Assembly: GCF_041199985.1 (NCBI RefSeq)
Contig: NZ_CP165647.1
Span: 1,674,001-1,738,000 of the forward strand
Direction of reading: 5' to 3'
Source of the DNA: Leptotrichia sp. HSP-536
GTDB lineage: Bacteria > Fusobacteriota > Fusobacteriia > Fusobacteriales > Leptotrichiaceae
DNA length: 64,000 bases
Shown: positions 42,277 to 51,599 of the stretch, in pieces
Layout: each line of letters opens with the position of its first letter
How positions within the stretch are numbered: the first letter of the stretch is position 1
Position numbers and translations under genes: made by a program
Notes under the pieces: generated by a model
The model's input: only the letters and a program-made list of their open reading frames with translations
What the model was told of the DNA's origin: nothing
Database searches by the model: none

Positions 42277-43578
42277 ATGAAAAAAAATAATATAAAACTA
42301 GATATAGTAAATTTACTGGATGAGATTCAAAATGGTAAATACAGTAATATCCAGCTAAATTACTATTTTTCTAAAAATAATTATACAAAAAAAGAAAAAA
42401 TGTTTATTACAAATGTGATAAATGTTGTGATAAAAAATTTAATCTATATTGATTATCTGATTGGAAAAAGTGTTAGGAATGTGAAAAAGAGAAAGATAAA
42501 GCAGCTTTTGAGAATTTCGGTTGCTCAATTATTTTTTATGGAATCAGATAACGCTGGGGTAATTTTTGAGGCTGGAGAAATTGCAAAAATTTTGAATGCA
42601 CATCAAGCTGGATTTGTGAATGCGACTTTGCAGACGATTTTGAAAAATAAAGAAAAATTTGATGAGGAAATTCCGAAAGATAATAGGGAAAGTACTGTTT
42701 TGTCGTATCCACAATGGTTTGTGAATAAAATGAAAATTGATTATCCAGATGATTATTTAAAAATGTTAAAATCTTATAAAAAAAGAAGTTATTTGTCAGT
42801 TAGGTTTGATAAAAATAAAATTACGAGAGAAAAGTTTGAGAAACTTCTGAAAAATATTAAAACAGATGTTTTATTTTCTGTCGGTGAGGTTTATTATTTG
42901 TCAAATGCGAATATTTTTAATACGGAAATTTATAAGAATGGAGATGTTGTAATTCAGGATGCTTCATCGTATCTGGCAGTGAGAAATTTGGATGTGAAAG
43001 ATGGAGATGTTGTACTTGATGCCTGTTCTGCTCCTGGTGGAAAATCACTTGCGATTTTACAGTTATTTAATCCAAAAAAATTGATTTCTACTGATATTCA
43101 CGAGCATAAAGTGAAATTGCTAAATGAACTTAAAAATAAATATGGATACAGCAATTTTGAAGTGAAATTAAATGATGCCATGCAAATTGAAAACTTAAAT
43201 ACTTTATTTGATAAAATACTTTTGGATATGCCGTGCAGCGGACTTGGAGTTCTTCGGAAAAAGCCTGAGAAAATATATGAACTGACTGTAAATGATATAA
43301 AAAGTCTAAAAAAACTTCAGAAAAAAATATTTGAAAGTGCGTATAAATGCTTGAAAAATGGCGGAGAAATGATTTATAGCACTTGTACATTTTCTAAAAA
43401 TGAGAATACGAACAATATTCAGTATTTTTTAGAAAAACACGAGGATTTGGAAACTGTAGAAGTTGAAATGCCAGAAAATATTGATATTTTCAAAGATGAA
43501 TTTGGCGGTGTTTACATTTCATATAAAAATAAATATCTGGATGGGTTTTATATAGCAAAATTGAGAAAAAAATCATAA
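42277..43578 (+). CDS. rsmB: 16S rRNA (cytosine(967)-C(5))-methyltransferase
   Basis: 433 aa. The N-terminal ~140 residues are NusB-like (FITNVINVVIKNLIYIDYLI). The catalytic domain has ASSYLAVRNLDVKDGDVVLD, motif I with CSAPGGKSLAI, the motif IV Cys in LDMPCSGLGVLRKKPE, and the catalytic Cys in IYSTCTFSKNENTNNIQ. It follows the methyltransferase gene by 19 nt, but its role in ribosome maturation is unrelated to restriction. Confidence 0.92.
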   Translation: MKKNNIKLDIVNLLDEIQNGKYSNIQLNYYFSKNNYTKKEKMFITNVINVVIKNLIYIDYLIGKSVRNVKKRKIKQLLRISVAQLFFMESDNAGVIFEAGEIAKILNAHQAGFVNATLQTILKNKEKFDEEIPKDNRESTVLSYPQWFVNKMKIDYPDDYLKMLKSYKKRSYLSVRFDKNKITREKFEKLLKNIKTDVLFSVGEVYYLSNANIFNTEIYKNGDVVIQDASSYLAVRNLDVKDGDVVLDACSAPGGKSLAILQLFNPKKLISTDIHEHKVKLLNELKNKYGYSNFEVKLNDAMQIENLNTLFDKILLDMPCSGLGVLRKKPEKIYELTVNDIKSLKKLQKKIFESAYKCLKNGGEMIYSTCTFSKNENTNNIQYFLEKHEDLETVEVEMPENIDIFKDEFGGVYISYKNKYLDGFYIAKLRKKS

Positions 43579-43676
43579 AAAAACTTGTAGCTGAATAGAA
43601 TAGTCGTAGTTTTTCTTTCCAATTTTAAAAGATATTTTATTGGTTAGATAAAAAATAATTGAAAGGACATATTTGA

Positions 43677-45443
43677 ATGCAATTTAATTTGGATAATGAT
43701 GTAAAATTTATATTGGAACAACTGAATAAGAATGGAACGGGGTTTCTTGTCGGTGGAGCAGTTAGAGATAGAATTCTAAATAAAGATCCTGGTGATTATG
43801 ATTTTGCAACTGATATAGAATATTCGGAATTGAAAAGGATTTTTGCTGATTATAACCCAAAGGAAATGGGAGCTCATTTCGGGATTCTTATGATAAAAGT
43901 CAATGGAAAAAGTTATGAAATAGCAAAATTTCGTAAGGAAACAGGAGTTTATAACAGCAGATACCCAAAAGATATTAAATTTGTAAAAACAATTGAAGAA
44001 GATTTGGCAAGAAGGGATTTTACGGTAAATTCGCTGGCTTATAATGAAGAAACTGGAATAGTTGATTTGTATGGCGGCTGGAACGATATTAAAAAAAAAG
44101 TAATAAGGTTTGTTGGAAATCCAAAATTGAGAATTGAAGAAGATGCTCTTAGAATTTTAAGAGCATTTAGATTTATTTCAAAACTAGGATTTAATTTGGA
44201 TAGAAAAACGGCGGAAGCAATTTATAAAAAAAGAAAATTTTTGACAAAAATATCTAAAGAAAGAATTTTTGATGAACTAAGCAAAATTTTAATGGGAAAT
44301 TTTTCAAAAAAAGCCTTTATTGAAATGAAAAAATTAAAAGTTCTGGAAATGCTAATACCCGAATTTCGTTATGCCTACAACTTTGACCAGAACAATCCCA
44401 TTCACACAGATGATTTGTTTAATCACATAATAAAAGTTATCCATCTTTGCGACTATGATTTAATAACAAGATTTGCCGCACTTTTTCACGATTTGGGGAA
44501 AATTAATGCGAAAATTATTGATGCAAAAGGAATTTTCCATTTTTATGGGCATGAAAAGGAAAGTGCATTAATTGCTGAAGAAGAATTAAGAATGCTTAAA
44601 GCTTCTAATGAAACCATAAACTCTGTAAAAAAAATTGTAAAAAATCATATGTTAATTTATGAAGATGTTTCAGACAAGACTTTGAAAAAATTAATTATTG
44701 AAATGGAAGATAAAAATTTGAAAAGACTCTTTAATTTATTTTATGCTGATTTAAATTCAAAAGGAATAAAAACTAAAAAAGAAAATGATCAAATTTTACA
44801 AAATTTCTGGAATAAAATTGAAAATATAAAAAAACAGGGAAAAATACCGCAATTTAATGATTTGGACATAACGGGAATTGATTTGATAAATCTTAAATTT
44901 AGCAATCGTGAAATTGGGGAAGTAAAAAATAAACTTTACGAGCTGGTACTGGGCGATGAAATTGAAAATGAAAAGGAAGCATTGCTAAAATATATTGTAA
45001 AGCATTACAATTTGGAAAATAAATTTGAGTACGAAAAATCCTGTGGCGCGATTGTCTTTAACGAAAATACTGAAAAAATTTTGCTTGTGAAAATGCACAA
45101 TGGAAACTGGGGCTTTCCAAAAGGACATATCGAAAGCAATGAAACAAAAGAAGAAACTGCAATTCGTGAAGTTTTTGAAGAAACCAATATAAAAATAAAA
45201 ATTATTCCAAATTTTGAACGTGAAATAAAATACATTCCAAACGAAAATACAATAAAAAAAGTTACATTTTTCGCAGGAATAACACAAGAAGAAAATGTTA
45301 CCGTAGATTCTCAAGAAATCGAAGATTTTAAATGGTGTAGCTATGAAGAAGCATTAAAATTAGTTACTTATAAATTGCAGAAAGATGTACTAGAAAAATC
45401 AAGAAAAGTGATTATGGAACATATTCATACAACAGAAAAATGA
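43677..45443 (+). CDS. cca: CCA-adding tRNA nucleotidyltransferase fused to a C-terminal Nudix hydrolase
   Basis: 588 aa. Residues ~1-150 are the class II nucleotidyltransferase head: FLVGGAVRDRIL, DPGDYDFATD and DLARRDFTVNSLAY. RNA-binding helices follow (EDALRILRAFRFISKLGF). An HD domain includes ITRFAALFHDLGKINAK. From ~453 the protein becomes a Nudix domain whose box lies at about 483-505 (GHIESNETKEETAIREVFEE, then TNI). CCA addition matures tRNA 3' ends; the Nudix part may sanitise (p)NpnN-type nucleotides. The frame is continuous, so this is a real fusion. Confidence 0.9.
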   Translation: MQFNLDNDVKFILEQLNKNGTGFLVGGAVRDRILNKDPGDYDFATDIEYSELKRIFADYNPKEMGAHFGILMIKVNGKSYEIAKFRKETGVYNSRYPKDIKFVKTIEEDLARRDFTVNSLAYNEETGIVDLYGGWNDIKKKVIRFVGNPKLRIEEDALRILRAFRFISKLGFNLDRKTAEAIYKKRKFLTKISKERIFDELSKILMGNFSKKAFIEMKKLKVLEMLIPEFRYAYNFDQNNPIHTDDLFNHIIKVIHLCDYDLITRFAALFHDLGKINAKIIDAKGIFHFYGHEKESALIAEEELRMLKASNETINSVKKIVKNHMLIYEDVSDKTLKKLIIEMEDKNLKRLFNLFYADLNSKGIKTKKENDQILQNFWNKIENIKKQGKIPQFNDLDITGIDLINLKFSNREIGEVKNKLYELVLGDEIENEKEALLKYIVKHYNLENKFEYEKSCGAIVFNENTEKILLVKMHNGNWGFPKGHIESNETKEETAIREVFEETNIKIKIIPNFEREIKYIPNENTIKKVTFFAGITQEENVTVDSQEIEDFKWCSYEEALKLVTYKLQKDVLEKSRKVIMEHIHTTEK

Positions 45444-45476
45444 AATATTGTATAAAAGGATAATTAAGATTAAGAA

Positions 45477-46175
45477 ATGAAAACTGAGAAAATTTTAGGA
45501 TACGAAGTTCACAGGAAAAAAGTAAAAAATATAAATTTACGGATAAAGCCCAATATGGAAGTCTATATTTCTGTGCCAATGAATTTACATCGTGATTACA
45601 TTGAAAATTTTATCCGTTCTAAAGAAAGTTGGATAAAAAGTGTTTTGAAAAAAGTTGAAGATGTAAAGGAAAAACAGAAAGGCTTTGAGTACAAAACTGG
45701 CGAAATTCATAAATTTTTGGGAAAAGAATACAATTTAACTGTGAAAACAGGAAACTTTAATAGCGTGAATTTAGTAAATAATGAAAAAAAACCGAATATA
45801 ATTTTAACGGTAAATGAAAACATTTTGGAAAATATTGACGAAAAGAAAAAAATTATGGAAAAATGGTACTTTGAAAATGCAAAAAAGTTATTTCCACAAT
45901 TTATGGAAAAATGGCTGAAAATATTGGACGAGCATGTGGAGAAAGTGGCAATAAAGCCGATGAAAACTAGATCGTGCAATTATGTAAAAAAATATATAAC
46001 TCTTAATACGGAGCTTATAAAAAGGACACCTTTTGAAATAGAATATGTGGTTTTGCATGAGTTGACACATTTGAAATATCCAAATCATGGGAAAGGCTTT
46101 TACAATTATGTCGAACGATATATGCCAAATTATAAGATTGCAGAAAAAATGCTGAATGCAAAACATTATTATTAA
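45477..46175 (+). CDS. YgjP-like zinc metallopeptidase-domain protein
   Basis: 232 aa, cytoplasmic. The zinc motif HExxH is in VVLHELTHLKYPNHGKGFYN, with the third His downstream. KTRSCNYVKKYITLNTELIK precedes it, as in the YgjP/DUF45 (SprT-like) family. No substrate is established for the family. It follows cca by 33 nt and ends at a terminator. Confidence 0.88.
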   Translation: MKTEKILGYEVHRKKVKNINLRIKPNMEVYISVPMNLHRDYIENFIRSKESWIKSVLKKVEDVKEKQKGFEYKTGEIHKFLGKEYNLTVKTGNFNSVNLVNNEKKPNIILTVNENILENIDEKKKIMEKWYFENAKKLFPQFMEKWLKILDEHVEKVAIKPMKTRSCNYVKKYITLNTELIKRTPFEIEYVVLHELTHLKYPNHGKGFYNYVERYMPNYKIAEKMLNAKHYY

Positions 46176-46210
46176 TATCTAGTTTAGGAATAAATTTATG
46201 ATATTAAAAG

Positions 46211-46245
46211 AGGAACTATCAATTAACAACAGTTCCTTTATTTTT
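46211..46245 (+). terminator. terminator after the YgjP-like gene
   Basis: AGGAACT (46211-46217) pairs with AGTTCCT (46231-46237) and is followed by TTATTTTTTC. The converging minus-strand carbonic-anhydrase-like gene may use the same stem. Confidence 0.65.
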
Positions 46246-46266
46246 TCTACTTTTTTATCAATTCAA

Positions 46267-46656
46267 TTAATTATCACTTATATCATAATCAGCTAAAACC
46301 TCAATTTCTCCATTTTCATAAACAAAAAGTCCCGTCACAGCCTCATGTGGCAAATCCTTGTGCATTTTCTCGGCAGCCTGACGAATATACCCTTTTTGCG
46401 TTTCATCATCAGTAGGACATCCAGCACAGTCGCTATGCCCTGCCACAAAAATATGATCAGAATTATGTTTATTAACCGAAATTAAAACAACCTTATCTTC
46501 TATACTCTTTAAATAATTCTCATCACTAACAATTTTGTTCACAGCTCCTGCATCAGTAATGGTATCCACAAAAGTATATCTGTAATTACTTCTAATATAT
46601 TTATTCACAATATGAATAAATCTCCCATCCATACAACAAACTAAAGTACAAAACAT
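46267..46656 (-). CDS. carbonic-anhydrase-like protein (beta-CA-type motifs)
   Basis: The frame opens at 46671, but that first ATG overlaps the AAGGAGG ribosome site of the ATG at 46656, so I use the latter (129 aa). The N-terminal LVCCMDGRFIHIVNKYI corresponds to the CxDxR zinc/active-site motif of beta-carbonic anhydrases, and FVAGHSDCAGCP to HxxC. The protein is much shorter than classical enzymes (~200 aa) and the middle differs, so activity is uncertain. It could hydrate CO2 or simply bind metal. Confidence 0.7.
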   Translation of the reverse strand: MFCTLVCCMDGRFIHIVNKYIRSNYRYTFVDTITDAGAVNKIVSDENYLKSIEDKVVLISVNKHNSDHIFVAGHSDCAGCPTDDETQKGYIRQAAEKMHKDLPHEAVTGLFVYENGEIEVLADYDISDN

Positions 46657-46775
46657 AATTTCCTCCTTCATTTAAACAACTCCATATTTTCAAATTATTA
46701 AAATTTTAAAGTTATTTAAATTATATCTTAAAGATGTTGAAATTATAGCATATTTAATGGAAAAAATCAAAATTT

Positions 46776-48425
46776 TTAACTTAATAAATTTTTAATAAAA
46801 TAATCAATTACATACTCTGCACACTTTATCCCATCAACTGCCGCCGACATAATCCCGCCTGCGTATCCTGCACCTTCCCCGCAAGGCATAAGCCCTTCAA
46901 TATTTGAGAAAAATCTTTCATTTCTAGGAATTTTTACTGGAGATGAGCTACGGCTTTCTACACCTGATAGAATTGCGTCATAACTGGCAAATCCTTTTAT
47001 TTTTTTATTCATAAGAGTAATTCCTTCTTTTATGGAATCGTTTATAAATTGCGGAAAAATTTCGTTAAGATTAGCAAATTTATAGCCTGCCAAATAACTT
47101 GGCTTTACTTTCCCCAGCTTTGTTGAAATTTTATTATTCACAAAGTCACCAAATAATTGAATAGGAGCTTTGTAATCTTTTCCGCCAAGTTCAAATGCTT
47201 TTTCTTCAAGCCTTCTTTGAAATTCCACTCCAGCCAGAACGCTTTCTCCTGGAAAATCCTTAGGAAATACATTTACCAAAATTGCTGAATTTGCATTTTC
47301 CAAATCTCTTTCTGAATAACTCATTCCATTTACAACAAGTCTTCCTTCCTCGCTTGAAGATGGTACAACTACACCGCCAGGACACATACAGAATGTGTAA
47401 ACTCCACGTCCATTGCTCGTCTTTACATTTAATTTATATTCTGCTGCTGGCAATTTATCAGCAAATTTTCCATATTGCGAGTAATTTATCATACTTTGAA
47501 GATGCTCAATTCGGACTCCTACTGAAAAAGCTTTCCGTTCCATTGCAACATTTTCTTCGTTAAGCATAAAGAAAGTGTCTCTTGCACTATGCCCAATTGC
47601 GAGAACTAGAATGTTTGTTGGGATTTCATAAATTTTATTTTCATCAGAATTCTGTACATTTTCAACTAAAATACTTTTTATTTTGTTATTTTCAGAATCG
47701 GATTTTTCGTAATTTACTTTTACAAGTTTTGTGCTAAAACGGTATTCTCCTCCAAGACTTTCTATTTTATGCCTGATTTTACGCATTATTTCAATTAATT
47801 TGTCAGTTCCAATGTGAGGTTTGGACATATAATTTATTCTTGGATTAGCACCAGCGAGAATTAATTCATCATAAACCTTCTGAATCCGAAAATTATTTGT
47901 ATTTGTATTTAATTTCCCATCTGAAAATGTTCCGGCTCCACCTTCTCCAAACTGTACATTTGAATATTTATCGAGTTTCCCAGTTTTGAAAAAATTATAG
48001 ACATCCTTTTCACGATCATCTACATTTTTTCCCTGCTCAATGATAATTGGCTTTAATCCAGTTTCGGCAAGCACAAGTCCAGCAAAAATTCCAGCAGGAC
48101 CGCTTCCGACAATAATAGGACGTTTCACATTTTCAGTTTCTGTAAAGTTCTCAATTTTTTCCGTAGAATAAGGTTTTTTTTCAATTTTTCGCACATTTTT
48201 TATATTTTCAAATATTTTCTTTTCCGTTTCCTCATCAAACTTAAAAGAAATATCCACCGCATAAACAAATACAACATTATCTTTTTTTCTGGCATCAATC
48301 GCCTGTCCTGCAATTTCAAAACTTTTCACTTCATTTTCATTGATTTTGTAAAGTTTGAAAACTGTTTTTTTTAAATCATTTTCATTGTGTTTTACAGGCA
48401 TTTTTATATTATTTATTCTAATCAT
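46776..48425 (-). CDS. NAD(P)/FAD-dependent oxidoreductase (COG2509-type)
   Basis: 549 aa. After an ~85-residue N-terminal ferredoxin-like region, the FAD-binding Rossmann motif RPIIVGSGPAGIFAGLVLAE appears, then KYSNVQFGEGGAGTFSDGKL, the family-specific segment. VLAIGHSARDTFFML and the C-terminal MPCGEGAGYAGGIMSAAVDG complete the FAD site. Members are annotated as uncharacterised dehydrogenases; physiological substrates are unknown. Ordinary ribosome site. Confidence 0.85.
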   Translation of the reverse strand: MIRINNIKMPVKHNENDLKKTVFKLYKINENEVKSFEIAGQAIDARKKDNVVFVYAVDISFKFDEETEKKIFENIKNVRKIEKKPYSTEKIENFTETENVKRPIIVGSGPAGIFAGLVLAETGLKPIIIEQGKNVDDREKDVYNFFKTGKLDKYSNVQFGEGGAGTFSDGKLNTNTNNFRIQKVYDELILAGANPRINYMSKPHIGTDKLIEIMRKIRHKIESLGGEYRFSTKLVKVNYEKSDSENNKIKSILVENVQNSDENKIYEIPTNILVLAIGHSARDTFFMLNEENVAMERKAFSVGVRIEHLQSMINYSQYGKFADKLPAAEYKLNVKTSNGRGVYTFCMCPGGVVVPSSSEEGRLVVNGMSYSERDLENANSAILVNVFPKDFPGESVLAGVEFQRRLEEKAFELGGKDYKAPIQLFGDFVNNKISTKLGKVKPSYLAGYKFANLNEIFPQFINDSIKEGITLMNKKIKGFASYDAILSGVESRSSSPVKIPRNERFFSNIEGLMPCGEGAGYAGGIMSAAVDGIKCAEYVIDYFIKNLLS

Positions 48426-48593
48426 TTTTCTCCTTATTAGTTTAGTTGTTTTTAAAAGTTTGTAATATTAGTTTTTATTTTAAATAGTAAATTTGCTATA
48501 AATCTATTTTAGCAATAGAGTTAAAAGTAAATAATTTATAAAATTTATTATTAATAGTATTTAATTTAGCAACATTTTAAATTATACTTTTTT

Positions 48594-49829
48594 TTAAAGA
48601 TTTTTTCCTAAAAAATGTCCAGAAGTCCAGGCCCATTGCAAGTTAAATCCGCCGCATTCGCCGTAAACATCAAGTATTTCTCCAGAGAAATACAAATTTT
48701 TAACTTTTTTTGATTCCAGATTTTCCAGATTTACTTCACTTAGAGGAATACCTCCAGCGGTAACTTGGGCTGCTTTAAAGCCATTTGTATCAATAATTTT
48801 TATTCTATATTTTTTTAAAGTTGTGCAAATTTTACGAATTTCATTGTCTGTCAGCTCATTTATACTTTTTGATAATTTTTCTATTCCTGCCGATTTTGTC
48901 AAAAATTGTCCCAATTTCTTATTGACAACTCCATTAAAAAAATGCTCCATTGTAAAATTTTTCAATATTTTTCGACGTTTTTTCAAAATTTCAAAAATTT
49001 CATTGTACGTAAATTTTGGCATAAAGTCAATTTTAAATTCTACATTTTTATAAATCGGGAAAACATACGAAATATTGAAAACCACATTTCCAGAAATCCC
49101 AAAATCCGTAAACAGCAGTTCCCCATCATAAGTACAAATTTTTATTTTTTCTCCACTTATATTTTCTCCAAAAGCCGTAACTTCCACATCTGACTTAATC
49201 CCCTTTAATCCCTTAATTTTTTCTTTTTCTGCCTTCAGCTGCACAATAACAGGCGTTAATTTCGTAACTGTATGCCCAAAGCTCTTTGCCAGCTCATAGC
49301 CGCTTCCGTTTGAACCAAGTTCAGGATAGGACTTTCCACCAGTTGCAAGCACTATTTTTTTGGCAATTATTTGCCTTTTATCCTCAGAAATTATCTTAAA
49401 ATCAAACATTTCCTTTTCAATTTTTGTAACATAAAAATCTGTAATTATCTCTATTCCAAGACTTTGTGCATAAAATCTGAGTCCATCTACAATTGATGTG
49501 GCTTGTCCGCTAAGTGGATAAACTTTCCCTCGATTTTCCTCATTACAAATAATTCCGACTTCATCTTCAAAAAATCTCATTGCATCTTGTGAAGTAAAGC
49601 TTTCCAAAATCTTCTCAATCGGCTGCTTCATTTTTTCAATTCCAAAATAATTTTTATTTGAAGCATTCACATTTGTCAAGTTACATCGTCCATTTCCAGT
49701 TGTCAGAACTTTTTTCAGAACCCTGTCCTTTCTCTCTAGAATGACAACATCTCTTCCATTTTTCTTTGCAGTAATCGCCGTCAGAAAACCTGAAGCACCA
49801 CCACCAATTATCGCTATTTCTCTTTTCAT
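48594..49829 (-). CDS. BaiN/YhiN-like (HI0933 family) flavoprotein
   Basis: 411 aa. FAD motif IAIIGGGASGFLTAITAKKN, then RKDRVLKKVLTTGNGRCNLT, VLATGGKSYPELGSNGSG and the C-terminal GEILDVYGECGGFNLQWAWT. This is the HI0933-like family, one member of which (BaiN) acts in bile acid metabolism. The substrate here is unknown. A strong promoter 160 nt upstream, just outside the ISLre2 element, points at this gene across a folded leader. Confidence 0.85.
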   Translation of the reverse strand: MKREIAIIGGGASGFLTAITAKKNGRDVVILERKDRVLKKVLTTGNGRCNLTNVNASNKNYFGIEKMKQPIEKILESFTSQDAMRFFEDEVGIICNEENRGKVYPLSGQATSIVDGLRFYAQSLGIEIITDFYVTKIEKEMFDFKIISEDKRQIIAKKIVLATGGKSYPELGSNGSGYELAKSFGHTVTKLTPVIVQLKAEKEKIKGLKGIKSDVEVTAFGENISGEKIKICTYDGELLFTDFGISGNVVFNISYVFPIYKNVEFKIDFMPKFTYNEIFEILKKRRKILKNFTMEHFFNGVVNKKLGQFLTKSAGIEKLSKSINELTDNEIRKICTTLKKYRIKIIDTNGFKAAQVTAGGIPLSEVNLENLESKKVKNLYFSGEILDVYGECGGFNLQWAWTSGHFLGKNL

Positions 49830-49904
49830 CTTCTATTTCCGTTCTCCTAAATATTTATTGTAGATTTTAAAATTGCTATTAATCACCCATTTTAAAAGCT
49901 AGTT

Positions 49905-49985
49905 TATAAAATAAAAACGAGCCGTGTCTTTCGTTTTTTTGTATGAAAGAAGTCTAAATGTAGAGATGGGGCGTCTCTATTAGAC
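49905..49985 (-). ncRNA. candidate structured leader or small RNA upstream of the flavoprotein gene
   Basis: The predicted transcript starts at about 49985. It folds GTCTA (49985-49981) with TAGAC (49956-49952), enclosing TAGAGA/TCTCTA. Then two mutually exclusive hairpins follow: TCTTTC (49927-49932) with GAAAGA (49945-49950), or AAAAACGA (49913-49920) with TCGTTTTT (49931-49938), the latter followed on the minus strand by TTTTTATTTT. This is an attenuator-like arrangement. I recognise no known riboswitch class; a mobile-element remnant is an alternative. Confidence 0.35.
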
Positions 49986-49990
49986 AGTTA

Positions 49991-50019
49991 TTTATATCAT
50001 ATATATATTTTTTTGTCAA
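49991..50019 (-). promoter_or_regulatory. strong promoter beside the ISLre2 element, directed at the flavoprotein gene
   Basis: Minus strand: consensus TTGACA (50014-50019), 17 nt, TATAAA (49991-49996). It lies 5 nt outside the element, so it belongs to the flank rather than to the IS. Confidence 0.6.
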
Positions 50020-50024
50020 CATTG

Positions 50025-51544
50025 GACAGAGTAAAAAATATAGGGGCAAATAAATTTAATTAAATTTCAAATTAAAAAAAAAGAGAAAACCAGCTACAAT
50101 ATAATCGCCAAATCCTATTGAAAGGTGGTTCCCTCTATGATTAGAATATCAGATTTTTCTTCACTTGTAAAGACTTTTCTTAAAAATATTTTTTCTTTCA
50201 GACTTCCGTTTGAGCAGCAGTTTAAGCTGTTTGTCACAAAAGCTTTTGAAACACTGTTTAAAGTTTATGTCAAAAAAGTTGATGATTACTTCTTTCATTC
50301 CAACGAAAGAAAAGATAAGTTTAAAAGCAGAGGTTTTGTTAAAAGAACTGTTATCACTGCCTTCGGGGATGTAACTTTTGAACGTCGAAAATATGTAAAC
50401 AAAAAAACAGGCATTCATTATTACATTGATGAAAAAATTGGACTTAAGCGGTATAGACGGCTTTCTGAGGAAACGATTTTTACTATACTTTTTGAATATC
50501 AGCATACTACAGCTTCATTTCTTGCAAAAACTTACGGTGTTTCAAGGGCTACCGTGTATAATCTTGTCAATTCTTTTCAAATGCCGAAACTTGATATTGA
50601 AAGATTTGAAAGAGATGATAGTTCGCCAGTATATATGGAGATTGATGAAGATCATATGAAGTGTAGAAGAAGTAAAAATACATACATGAGGATGGCTGTA
50701 ATACATCGTGGAATTGAGAAAATCTGCACAGACAGGAACAAACTCATTGACAAGCACACAATAATGTTTCCTGCATCCGTATCGCTTGAGGAAGTGTCGG
50801 AGTATGTACTTAACTATCTTGAAAAAAGATACAATATGGACAAAAAGAAACTAATTGTGAACTCTGATGGAGGAATATGGATAGACAGCTTTGTAAGAGA
50901 GCTTGGAATTTACAAGCCAATACACATCTATGACAAGTTCCATTTAGTAAAAGCCATAGCTGAAATTTCTAAAAGGGACAAGGAAATATCAAAAAACCTT
51001 TACAGATGGCTAAAGGGAGACGATTTTAAAGAACTTGAAAACTTTTATGAAAATTTCAAGGAAAAGGAGAATGTAAGCCAGAGAAGAAAAGACCAGACGA
51101 AGATGCTGCTTAACCAGTATGAGAAGATAAGAAGAATATACACGGAGGAGGACTACATAGGCTCAAGGACGGAAGCCCTTGTATCCCATGAATGCTCAAG
51201 ATTTCTATCAAGTAGGCCAAAAGCATTTTCAAGAAGAAAGATAAAGGCAAGAGCGTTATACCACACTTTCTTTGCAAACTATGGAAAAGATAGGGAAAAG
51301 GCGTATGAATTGTACTTTAGCGGGAAAAGAACGAGTTCACTAGAAAAGGTAATAGAGATGGAATGCTTGCCAGAAATTGTTAATGAAACAGGAAAAAGCA
51401 CAAATATGCCATATTTGAGAGAAGGAGAATGTCCGATTAGGGAAGTTTTGAAAGAAATATCACAAAGTAAAATATTTTAAAAAAAGCAGTCAAAAAAGAT
51501 TTGTTGTGGTATTTAATGACTGCCCCTATATTTTTTACTCTGTC
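50025..51544 (+). mobile_element. ISLre2-family insertion sequence
   Basis: 1520 bp bounded by perfect 24-bp inverted repeats (50025-50048 and 51521-51544, beginning GACAGAGTAAAAAATATAGG). It encodes one full-length transposase. I see no target-site duplication: the 8-9 bases on the two sides differ. On the right it abuts the 5' end of another transposase gene, whose remainder is not found on the left, so a deletion or rearrangement accompanied or followed insertion. Confidence 0.9.
50137..51480 (+). CDS. ISLre2-family transposase
   Basis: The frame opens with a GTG at 50125, but ATG 50137 with AAAGGTGG eight bases upstream is the likely start (447 aa). The protein has FGDVTFERRKYVNKKTGIHY and YRRLSEETIFTILFEYQHTT. 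An HTH follows (FLAKTYGVSRATVYNLVNSF), then YMEIDEDHMKCRRSKNTYMR, VNSDGGIWIDSFVRELGIYK and YDKFHLVKAIAEISK. This is the UPF0236/ISLre2 pattern. The reading frame is intact, so the element may still move. Confidence 0.9.
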   Translation: MIRISDFSSLVKTFLKNIFSFRLPFEQQFKLFVTKAFETLFKVYVKKVDDYFFHSNERKDKFKSRGFVKRTVITAFGDVTFERRKYVNKKTGIHYYIDEKIGLKRYRRLSEETIFTILFEYQHTTASFLAKTYGVSRATVYNLVNSFQMPKLDIERFERDDSSPVYMEIDEDHMKCRRSKNTYMRMAVIHRGIEKICTDRNKLIDKHTIMFPASVSLEEVSEYVLNYLEKRYNMDKKKLIVNSDGGIWIDSFVRELGIYKPIHIYDKFHLVKAIAEISKRDKEISKNLYRWLKGDDFKELENFYENFKEKENVSQRRKDQTKMLLNQYEKIRRIYTEEDYIGSRTEALVSHECSRFLSSRPKAFSRRKIKARALYHTFFANYGKDREKAYELYFSGKRTSSLEKVIEMECLPEIVNETGKSTNMPYLREGECPIREVLKEISQSKIF

Positions 51545-51597
51545 GCATACTCAATTGCCCGTTGACGAACACGGTATATTTCTGATATACTACTCAT
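51545..51597 (-). pseudogene. 5' fragment of a second transposase gene, cut by the ISLre2 element
   Basis: On the minus strand an ATG at 51597, 11 nt after AAGGAG, encodes MSSISEIYRVRQRAIEYA and then runs into the end of the IS. The fragment resembles the first helix of the HTH of IS3/IS481-type transposases. The rest of the gene is missing from the window. Confidence 0.5.
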
Positions 51598-51599
51598 AT

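Noticed and set aside
43579..43620. AAAAACT/AGTTTTT stem after rsmB as a terminator
   Set aside because: The stem is short, the loop long and no T run follows, and cca starts only 98 nt after rsmB, so I do not call it.
50016..51553. Target-site duplication around the ISLre2 element
   Set aside because: The 8-9 bases on the left and right do not match in any register I tried by eye.
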